This document shows positions 33,101-45,100 of a stretch of 64,000 bases of DNA, in pieces. A program made the position numbers and the translations under genes. A model generated the notes under the pieces. It did not search any database. It worked only from the letters and a program-made list of their open reading frames with translations, and was not told the origin of the DNA. Origin of the DNA: Ectobius pallidus (Eukaryota > Arthropoda > Insecta > Blattodea > Ectobiidae); assembly GCA_964059195.1 (NCBI GenBank), contig CAXKWD010000001.1, forward strand, positions 157,530,532-157,594,531. Direction: 5' to 3'. Each line of letters opens with the position of its first letter. Within the stretch, counting starts at the first letter, position 1.

Positions 33101-36100
33101 CACAGAAGTTGCATCTTCCTCTATAATAGAAGTATCTTTTGGAGCTGTAGGAAACATTTGAACTTTCAGTAGTCCCAACATTTTTCAGAGGGAAGTCTTG
33201 ATGGTTGTTGGGGCGTTTGTCTGTTACACCTCCAAGCCACTTGGCTTGATGAATTTTACCAGGGTTAACCCAACGAGGCATTTTCCTAGACAGAAACTGC
33301 TTGGCAGATACTTTGCAAATACCGTATTCTTGTTGTATGCTTAATTAATCTTCAATGAAGTTCAGGTCCCTATATAATTGTACAGGCTGAAAACTTTGGC
33401 TTGGCTAACTACAGCAAATAGGGTCTTGCATTTGTATGTAGGAACAAAAGAACCAATGGAAGAACTTAATACAATCATCCAATTCATTGTGGAGGTCACT
33501 GTGATCTGTAAACCATTGTGCTGGAGCTCGTTATTTGTTTCCATCATTGTTGTCTGGAAATAAGCGAAGAGGTGCAGCTACGAAACATTGATACTAACTT
33601 AATTAACCCTTCGTAGGAGATAGAAAATAATGTTGAAACTTAGGTTACAAAGTATTGGAAGCAATCACTTTTTGGGTGGTTTTGTCCAAATCTTAAGACA
33701 CTGATGGCGCCTGAAGAACTTGATTGATCAGGTTGAGATTTTTCTCATGTAAAATATGGATCTTTCTAACAAAAATAACTGTAAGGTAAAAGTAAATAGC
33801 CCTGCTTTACATTTTTTACAAAAATATATTTTTTAACAAATTTTAAACTTAAGGCTGTCAGTGTCACTTGAAGAAATTGACCAATTGATCTATGATCTTT
33901 ACATGTTATATGGAGGCCATGTCACAAAATAATATCATGAAGGGTAACCTAATATAAATTATACTGTATTTGTTTGTCCTCTGATCCCCAGTGACTGTGT
34001 TAATTTATCGAAATTCCATTAAGTTACTAGTTCAGATAAAATTGTTTCTATTTTCAAGGTTTCATGTTTATTCCAGTAGGATATATTCTGTAATATCATG
34101 ATTACCAGTACTGAATTTTAGCTATTTATTAATCAGTTTAAACTTTGTTGAAGTACTGGTACATGAAGCTAAAATAGCCTATGCAAAAAATTCTTTACTT
34201 TACTGGACTATATCCGCTAGAGGAGGAAGCTATTTTGTGAAATAGTAAAAGAAAATGCATTAAATTAAACCTTTCCAGACAGTTCTAACCATACTGATCA
34301 TGTTGATTTTTTGAACAAAATGCAAAGCCCGGTAATGCTCCTACTGTTGAAGTTCCTTGACGCACGGTATAAAATACTGGAATTATTTATTTCTATTAAA
34401 TATATTACTTTTTGTCTCTTTCACAGTATCATAAATAATTGCACTCTTAAAAATGTCCAGTGTACCATATTGAGTTAATACTGATTTTTTTGTTGCAGCT
34501 TGTAGCATTTATCCTCATAGGAGTTGCTGTCTATGGCAGGGCATCAGCGATAGTCACTAACCTCCCCATTGTGGGGGGGATCTTGGCCTGTGGAGTATTC
34601 CTCATCTTGATCTCCATACTGGGTCTTATTGGTGCAATCAAGCACCACCAAGTCATGCTGTTCTTTGTATCCTTTATTCAGTCCATTAATTATGATTTAG
34701 GAGGTAGGCCTTCTATTTTATGTTGTTGTTTTGTTGTTGTTTTCTAATGCCAGACATTTGACAACAAAGTCATTTGTCTACTGTAAATAGATTATTGGGC
34801 AACACTCACCAATGTTTGTTGATCCCTTTGTGAAGCCGTTGTCAATAGTTGCTTAATCTTGTATGAAGCCTTCGTCTTCTTAATAAAATAATAAAACACA
34901 CACATTATATAAAACGTAAACACTAAAAATGGCAACTTCACAACAGGAATCACATCACAACGTTTCACGAGACAACAAGAACGTCTTGCGTTTTCAAGTG
35001 AATATTAGCGACGAGATGTTCGGTCGTATATTCACTTGAAAATGCGAGACGTTCTTGTTGTCTCGTGAAACGTTGTGATGTGATTTCCTGTTGTGAAGTT
35101 GCCATTTTTAGTGTTTACATTTTATATAATGTGTGTGTTTTATTATTTTATTAAGAAGACGAAGGCTTCACGCAAGATTAAGCAACTATTGACAACGGCT
35201 TCACAAAGGGATCAACAAACATTGGTGAGTGTTGCCCAATAATCTATTTACAGTACATAACATTCCTCACCATAAGAAGAAGAATGTCATTCAGGAATAA
35301 AGTCATTTGTCCTCTTGCACTCCAATATTTTTCGTAAATATTCTCATATTTCACCATTGAAGTACATGTTTTGAGATGTTCTGAGTCCATTTCTTGATTT
35401 GAATTGCACAGTGGGCAGTTTGGGGACTGAAATATTCCAACCTTCTATTTTATATATTGTCAGCTGTAGGAGAGATAGAGTGCCCATCTCTGGCTCTGAC
35501 GATTGTGGGTTTAAACCTGGCTAAGATCAATAGATTTTCAGGACATAAAAATCCTGAACATGAAGTCATCTATAAGGGACTATAAACAGCGGATCCTCAG
35601 TTGTAAATTTACGGTATGTTACAGAATTCATAAGCCTAGATTCAAGTCTCTGGCCCAAATTTCCCCGGCTGTAGATGGTATCAGGGCGATAGACTTACCA
35701 CCTGTCCCCCTTGCCCCCAATAGGAAAATAAACATAATATAAATTATCATAACACATCCAATAAAAATATGTGTTTAAAATTATTACAAAATCAGTCATT
35801 TTATCCACTGATTTTGTAATAATTTTAAACACATATTTTTATTGGATTTGACTCAGTGGAAATTTGGGACCGATATGGATGTATCATAACAAATCCACCT
35901 TATACCACAAACAAAAAAAAAAGCACAGAAGTTTTTACTCTGATACAAGGTTGCTACACTTTATTATTTGCTTTACTGCTGTTAGAAACATTAAAAACAA
36001 ATTTCATACAATTATATAATATCATGTACACTTGTACTGTTTATTTAACAATCAAGCCTAAAACAAAGGTAATAAATATCAATTTCTGACATTAATTTTC

Positions 36101-39100
36101 AGTTGTTTTGTTAAATCACAATGTTTTTCAAATGTATAAAATTCATAAAAACCATTAAAAATGTAAAAATTACCTTAAATTAATTGCAGGTTATATACCA
36201 CTGAATATATGGTAGTCATCCACTAGTTACATGACTACCACATTATGGAATTGTAATACAGGTCATATGCTATGTGCTTTAATTACAGTAAATGATAGTT
36301 GTAATTAACATATGGGATAAGAAGAATGACATTTTAATCATCATCAAGAATACTAGAATTACAAACTTAGTTACTGTTACTTTTGTACTGACTGACGATT
36401 ATGAAATCCATCAATCATGAAATAAGCATACCAAATTGAAGACCTAGCAGCAAGAAGGGTTCAGCTCCAATTTTTAACTATTGAGAAAATCCATGAAAAT
36501 TGTTATTTAAAAACTTAACATTTTTGTGGTGAAAAACTGGTTTTTCCCATTGATAGTTGACATAATATCTCATGTTTATTATTATCTAACTTAAATCTTA
36601 TTCTGTTTATATTTGAGAGGGAAATTTGGAGCTGCGTCCCTCTTGCCAATCAGTTGCGATTCTCTGCTTAAGAACGAAGACTTCCTACACAGTCACTGCC
36701 ATCTAAATCTCTTGATGAATTGTAGTGATGGGAAAAATCGAATGATTTTAACAATCGAATGATCATTCGGATACTGAACTAAACATTTCGAATGAATATT
36801 TCGAATGAAATCATTCGAAATATAGCATTCATGTAGGGATTAGTTACATGCAACCTGCGAGATGTTCATTCGCTAGCTTCAATATTTTCGAATGAAATCT
36901 TCCGTTCTCACCCACATCATTTCACTGGCAATCGAAAGTGGGTAGATTTAAATTTAATGCGCACATTTCGGACGCATTAAAACAAAGCGACCAGCTTGCA
37001 ACAAACAGGGCATTCAGATGTTTATTATTTTACTCATGCAGTCTTGAACAAAGAAAGTACTGTAGTAAATACAGTATATTACATAGGCTTAACATGAAAT
37101 GTATGATGTCCACGAAATATAAATTCCTTAAGCAGGAATAACTTGAGAACCTCGTATAATTATTATTTGTATTTGCATATCTGCAAAAGTAATTAATAAT
37201 AACAAGCTTAATACAATAAAGTATACAATAATAAAACTTTTCAGTTTACGAAACGTAAAAATTATGTAATTTCAAGACTTTTTAATCAATAACTAACAAA
37301 AAATCTGTTCTAACTGGTTTTCTCTTTGTTCTTACAATTGTAAATAAAATATCAGTCAATTCTTTTATCTTGTAATTGGAACATGTCTCAGCTACCAAAT
37401 TCAACAATTCAGTGTAGTCTGTAATTATTAATTATGTTCGATATTATCTAAATGTGTTCTAAACATCATATTGCAATATTATCACCCTCTTAAGTAATAG
37501 GATCTCAAATTAATAATTAATGAACCAGTGAATCCCGCAAAACATGTACGTTATACAAGAAACTTTTTATGAACTATATTTCTTCCAATTCCACATTTAG
37601 CCAAGAACATGAAAGTATATAGAGTTAAAATTTTAAATATTGCTATCGAAAAGTACATCAATATGGTTACTATTTAACTTTGATTGACAGGCTGTAATTA
37701 ATAGCATAATATACGCTAATCAATAAAATAAATACTCCAGTGGAAAAATGCGTATGTTTCATGTAGAAGCTGATATTCGGATGTAAAATAGGAATAATAA
37801 TGCAATCTGTGAAAAATTGATCTTTTTAATTTTGGAGTGAACGGCTATTTATTGTCAAAATATATTATGTTGTAGCCTATATAACGGGTAAGAAACTCAC
37901 GAAATCTTCTAGCTCTACGTCATGCCGTTGTCCCCCGTTTATAATGGGAGAGATGGAAGTTACCCAACGCTTTGCTACTAGGACACGATGGAACACGAAA
38001 ACAATGGAATGAACGAGAGTCCGAGCCGAGAGGACAGACTCCGAGAGGTTGAAGCATTCAAATGAATTCATTCGCTTAAGCTCAGTAGTTCAGTAAGCAC
38101 ATAATACTAGTCTTTAGCCTTGAACAGCACAAAACTATTCGAATGATTTTTTTTACATCTCGAAAATTTCGAATGATTTTAACAATAGAATATTTCGAAT
38201 GAATTCATTCGAATGATTCCCATCACTAATGAATTGTTCCGAAGAGGAATAATAAGATGAGCAAGTGGCAGATAGTCATGGATTCTTAACCGTGCCAAGT
38301 AAGAGTGCAACGGTATAACCATGGTTATTATGGACAAGTAACTGGGCATTTTAACCAAACTTGATGCACTTTGCCATTAAAACAACCATTTGTAAAATAA
38401 TATCTTGTTCTATTTAGACCCTGATGACTAGGGCCTGGAAGTTTATGAAAAATCATATTTTTAATAATGCACTCTATTACATGGTAGTATTAAAATGTGT
38501 TCAAGACATTAAAGAAATAACAGAAAATTTATATATTTATTTTGCCTACTGTTTGTTAGTTTTTCGATATATATAATATTTGCTTGTTATTAGAATATTT
38601 GTTCATATTTTATTAATTTGTCACATTTGTAATGGCATATTTCTGACAGGTTTTAAACATTGTACATTCTCTGTTAATTCAAACATTTACAGCATGTTTG
38701 GCTAGGTGAATGTTCTGAGAATCATCTGTACAATAATTGACAGCACATAGCCTGATGTTTCAGAACTGATTGTTAATATTAAAGCGACGTTTCACTACAT
38801 TAATTTTCAATTTACCAAAATTTGTTGCATTGACCTGGTTTTCTGAAAAGTTCTGTAACATAATTTATAGCCTACAACTTCTACTATTTTTTTTGTTTGT
38901 AATTTAAATGTAATTTAGCTAACAAGAGAATGTAATGTACTCAAATTACTTAAATGATTGTGCACATTTCATTGGTTCTGGAGCATATTTTACAGATATT
39001 AGAGCATATTTGCATGCATATTTCATCTTCTAGGAGAGCATTAACTTCCGGGTGTTGCTGATGATGGCGTATAGGCCTAATTGAATGGCCTAGGCAAAAA

Positions 39101-42100
39101 ATTAAGAATAAAAAATGTATGTAAATAAACTGATATTAGAGTAGATCATCCAACATATTTTATTATTCAGGCAGAAACATTTGTCAGAGAGGAACAAATT
39201 TATGAATTCCTTAACATCATATGTAGTACATGCTGATTTTGTTCCTGCTGTTCCTGGTGCAATTCAGTGTAGCCTGTGCTTGTCTGGCATTTAACACAGA
39301 ACAACAAGAACATCTGGCCAAACAGGTGAGTGCATAAAATATTTGGCTATTCCACTGATCATGCAATGATTTTATCACTTGTGCTAACCACCTAGCTTGC
39401 AATTCATGTATCTTCTCATGACTTTTCAACGTTCATGTCATTACATACAGTGAGTCTCAGGCAGATTGGTTCCGCCGCGCGTTGGGTTTCCCCCAGATGA
39501 CGCTCCTATCCCCGGTATGCGGCAAAGGAACTCCCCGGCAGTTGACTGACTTGTCCGTGCGTGACAATGAAAATAAATGAAATTAGTTTGAAAATAACGA
39601 AAATAGGCACCTACCTTATTACAGGAGATGCGGGAAGTGTCCTCCTCCTACATCCACACATTTTTGGCATCGTGATAGGAAATTCCGATTAATACGCATT
39701 AATTGTTCTTCCGTTATTGTTGAGTTTATCTCTATTCTAATGTTTTCTTTTAGTTGTGACAACTACCGAATAACACTTTCACGTCTGTACAACACGAGAA
39801 CAATGCTCAACTGCAGGCTATGCAGGAATTGTTTACTTATCTGCGGGGACACAGCTGGAAGCGACACGGGTAGTGTTGAGTCATCACAAGAGAAACACGG
39901 CGCGTGCGACAAGCGGCACCAATCTGTCTGAGACTCACTGTATTTAATCAACTTCTTTCTGCTACTTAACTACTGAGGTTAAGTTAGGTTAGCTCTGAGT
40001 TAAATTAGGAAATTGCTGGAGTGGCATATGACAGTTGTACTTGTCTTTGCAAATAATGTCAGTAAGTTATGCAATTGTTGCAGACACTACTATTTTACTG
40101 ATGGAATTTAATAAATGCAGAATTTTAACAATGTTGATGTGCTGATTTGTCATTTTTATACCTTTCTGTGGTTTAATATTACCAATATTCTGTTTTGTTT
40201 GACCATACTATAATATGCTTGTTACATGTAACGCTTCACTCATTTCATTAACATACTATTGTCTTAGTAATTGCTGTTATAGGCTTGTTGCATATTGTAT
40301 TCTTTCTTAAGCACAAATCATCTCCAGTTAGTAGAAAAAACAGTATCATGTATACTATTTACATTATCCGCAGCATGAAGTACCTTCAAATTAAAATTTC
40401 TTTAGGTTTGGTCTTGACAGTTCGTGCCTCACGAAGCAATGTATGGTTACATATAACAGTAGGGTGAACTTAAACAATGAAGCACTACAATAAAATAATT
40501 ATAATATGAATTGGACTATGACACCAATGATTCACTTAGCAACTTTTTTGGTAGTACATGTTTCAAGGAATATCATTCCCTAGTTTAGTTGACAAGTAGC
40601 CAAGGATGGGATGGTGGTCCCTAAAACTATTACTACCAAAAAGTTGGTTGGTGGAGCATAAGTGTCGTAGTTCAACTCATATTATAATTATTTTATATGT
40701 TTACATTTTGGAGATTAGATTATTCAAGTCGCATCATCATTCAGTATTTTTGTTTTATGGCAGGGATGGATGCATGTGGACATGCATATCAAGGAGGAGG
40801 TTCAGCAGGTATTCAGCTGTTGCGGATTTCAGAAAGACATGTACAATGCAACAAATTTTAACAACAATGCGACCGACCCCATGGATAATCCCCAGTGCTA
40901 CTCCAATGATGTAAGTATTTTAGGACTTGCTTAGAACAATTTTCAATACCCCTATATTTTAACATAAGTTCAGTGGCATTGCTAGTTATAAACCATTAGA
41001 GGGGCCTTTGGTAGGCCTAGTAATCTGCAAAGCTTCTTCTTTTGACTGTAAAAATACCAGTTAAATCTCATGAATTCGCGGGTGCCCGGGCAAAGAGAGT
41101 TAAGTCCACCATCCTAAAAAATTGAGATATATCTATAGCATAGGCGTAACCAGGCCGACCATATGGGGGGGGGGTTATTGGGTCTGGGGGTATGGAATAC
41201 CCCCCAGGGAGAGGGGGTTTGGGGGTCCTCCCCCGGAAAATATTAAAAATTAATATGCACAGTAACGAGTTTTAAGCTTCCCACGCTTTATACTCGTATT
41301 AAGTAATTTATAAGCAGACTTAAAAAAATTGTACAATTTTCCTTTTTTTAATCAATTGGGGGGGGGGTTCAAACCCCCAAACCCCCCCCCCCCTCGTTAC
41401 GCCTCTGGTCTATAGAGTTATAGATAAAAATGTTCTCTACAATTGTGTTAAGTCCAGTAAGTCATATTCAAAATTGTAGGGTAGTTATGGATGTGTGCCT
41501 TATGGGTTTATCCATCTCTAAAGTGATGTTGGGAGGGTAAAGCGTGTTAAGTCACTAATTCTCAGTAACTAGAAAGTGGACTTAACTCTCTTTGCCCACG
41601 CACCCGCGAATTGGTTTGATGGATTATTCATTGCTACAGATCTGAGATAAATATATTATTGTTTCTTTCCATGTTTATATGTTAATATGTTAATAACTTT
41701 GTTGTGTTTTAGCCTCAATGCTGTGCTATCAATCCGGACTGTAAGTGCCCACCTTGTCTGGGGAAGTTGCAGAACACCATTAATTATGCCTTCAAGTTGT
41801 GTGGAGGAATAGGCATGTTTTTCAGTTTCACTGAGGTAATTATGTTTTTTTATCTGAAAGTAGAAAACAAAGTTAATATAAGAAGCACAAGGACTTACTG
41901 CCTACCAAAAATAATGATTTTATTAGCATATCTTAGACCTTGTAAGTGCCCACCTTATCATAGGAAGTTGCAGAAAACAAACAATTAAGCTTATCGTGGA
42001 CATAAATTACATAATTATGGCGGAATTTTATGTTGTGAACATTAAGAGTTTAGTAATAATTCCTTTATATTAGTAATATAATGTAATAGAAATTGATAAT

Positions 42101-45100
42101 GAAAGTAAGTAGTAGTAAACGTTAAGTGCTTTTGTTAACTTTAAAAAGTTTTATTGACATCTTAGATATGTGCAAAGAAAGACTGTAGACCTACTCTGTT
42201 TCTGATAACACTGTGTACTGTGTCTCAATAAATATTTCTTACTTTCAAAATTATGCAAATAATAAAACTTGATGGATATATTATGGTAAATAATTTTTTT
42301 AGTACATGCTTTGCAAAACAGCTGCTTGTCGTAGTATGTTAACACGCTGAAAAGTAGCACTTTTCCAACCTAGGCCAGCAAAATAATTTTTACCGTATTA
42401 GGCCAGTAAAGTCATCGTGGAAAAGGAAAAATTCAGATGGCAGTGATGAGTCATACTAACCGTAACAGGGTTTGAAACAAAATACGTGACCATAAAACCA
42501 CAAATATAAGGCAACATTGTTTCTTTACATTAATCAGAAACTTTACCAGGTATTTTTGCTTGCATTCTGCATTTCTAATTGATTCATAGCATAGGATTTA
42601 GGCGACTGAGAATATGGCATCAACGAATGGCTGACTATGTCTTTTATAATTAATTATACAGTATTTTTAATTCATTTCATATAATTTACAGAGCTTTTAC
42701 AAAAAAAAATATTGTATGCACCATGTACACAAAAGCTTTAGCCAACTCATCCAATATTTCGGCCTTGGCCGCAACACTAGATTCAATAAAACTTCCATAT
42801 TCGTCTGCTAAAGCGTTATTTTGCGACTTGATATATAAATACCTATTTTAGTATCAGTAAGACAATACAAATTGAGACATTTCATATCTGTACTATCACA
42901 GCCTCTCTTAAACCCTGTTCCCTTAAGGTTACATTAAATTAATTATTGTACATAACCTTCACAGGAGTCTACAAATTCTTAATTCACCATCTCTCATTAA
43001 GTTTCATGTTACCATTTATGCATGATTGACATGTTGACAAATATACAATAGCTGAAAATCCCCCAAACAGTAATCATTTCATCTGAAATCAATAATTTGT
43101 TAAATATTTTCTTAGAAAGGGTGAAGAAAGAAACATGGACCTTACACTTATGTGTGTAGATTTATATATGAGGTTTATACAGAAAGTAAGTTCCGATTGC
43201 CCATAAAGAAAACAAACATCAATAAATAAGAAGTATTCTTATTGCAATATTTACAGAGATTCATTGGCTACTTTTCTACATAGGCGCCACATTATTGAGG
43301 CATTTACTGTAGCAGTGTACCAAGAATTGTATGTCTGTGTCATAGGACTCTGCTGCCTATGTCTTGAGCCATGAAACTATTGCCGTCTGCATCTCAGCAT
43401 CGTTGTGGAAATGTTTCCCTGCCAGAAAGCGCTTCATGAGATGGAAGTCATTTTGTGCAAGGTTGGGGCTATAGGGTGGATGGTTGAAGATTTCCCATCC
43501 AAACTGAAGCAACTGATTCCGTGTGGCGTGGGCATTATGAGGCCATGCATTGTCATGCAAAAGTGTAATGCCTTTTGTCAGCAGTTGGTGGGAGACAGTA
43601 TTAGAGCAGCCATTTTCTCCTAGCGTTGTTCAACTACTACTAGCATCACAAGATTGAAACTGCATTGCAGCATTCCCACATACTCTACTGCTACTCATGC
43701 ACAAGTGCGTCCAACTAGTCATGCCATCTCTGGACGCGATCGGAACTTACTTTCTGGATGAAAATTGTACTTTTTTCTTTGCTCTCAGGATCTTCTTGGA
43801 TCATGTTTGTCTTTCTGTAAACCAATTAACCCATTTCCTGTTGTATGAAACTCTACTGCATTTTTTCAACTATGGTGATGGTTTATTTTGTTCTTACAGT
43901 TTCTTGGTGTCTGGTTGACAGTGCGTTACCGGAACCAGAAAGACCCCCGTGCTAACCCCAGTGCTTTTCTCTAACTAACACATGTGCAACCAGACCAGGG
44001 TGTAGGTAACTTTCTCTATTCTCTCTCTTAACATTTCAAGTTTCTTTTAATTAATACTGTAGTTCATTCTACTATGAGGAGTGTTAACGTAAATAAGTGA
44101 TTTTATTTTGCTCAAAGGATTGCATTGCTTGCCCTTATGGGCTTGTTCTGCAAACATACGTACTCACAAAATAAAATCCTTTTTTACCCCTTGTATCATA
44201 AATGACTATTTGAAAAATATTATGTTTCTAAGTATGAACAATAATTATTACATTACATAACATTCCTCATAACATTCCTCATTGTAGATTGCTGTAATGG
44301 TTGTGCATGCAGAAGTGGAATTGCTGTGTAGAGTAACTGAAATAATGCTTTAAGGGTAATCTTTATAAAAAATGCAAAATCATTTTCTTATTGATTGAAA
44401 AAGTGCTTTGCTATATTTTCTAGGACATATATATTTTTCTCTCTTAGAAAATGAAATCTAAAGTAAATGTGCTTCTTACAGTTGGCTTCCTTAATTTTTA
44501 TTCAGAGCTTGCAAATTTGTGAGATCCTTCATTCACAAAAACTGATACTTGACACCAAATATTTGTCTTAATTTTTGTCACAAAAAGTTTTTAGATGCAT
44601 TTTATTCTCGATACTGTCAAAGCTGTAGAATTTAAGGAATGAGGGATGATATTGTAGGGTGTTATTTGCTTTACTAACTTATGGTTTTTTCCTCTTATGG
44701 CAGCAGACGACACCTTAGGTAAGTAGACTGAGAACATTTTATGAAACTTGCTGCATATAAAACCATGAATTATTTTTGGAGCAGTTGTTCAAAATTAATT
44801 TTTGAAAAGTTGAAAGTTTTGACTTTAAAATGAATACTGAATAGACATCTCAAAGCATTGCGAAGTATTTTTGAGATAATTCAGCTCAAAATATTTGGTA
44901 TTGAATAATGGTTTCTCAGGCTTCTAACCAAATGAGTGAAGATGACTGAATATGAGCTTTTGGCAGCTTTCTGTGTTGTCATCTACTCAGCGAAGTGGGC
45001 AAGTTTGGGTATATGAACTTTTGGCAGCTTTCTATGTTGTCATCTTCTGGGCGAAGTGAGCGGGTTTAGAAAAAGGTTTTTCGAAAGTTTTGTAGAAAAT

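Noticed and set aside
44702..44718. 15-bp micro-exon between tetraspanin last exons
   Set aside because: Splice sites look strong, but it adds an in-frame TAG if joined in phase 0 and nothing else supports it.
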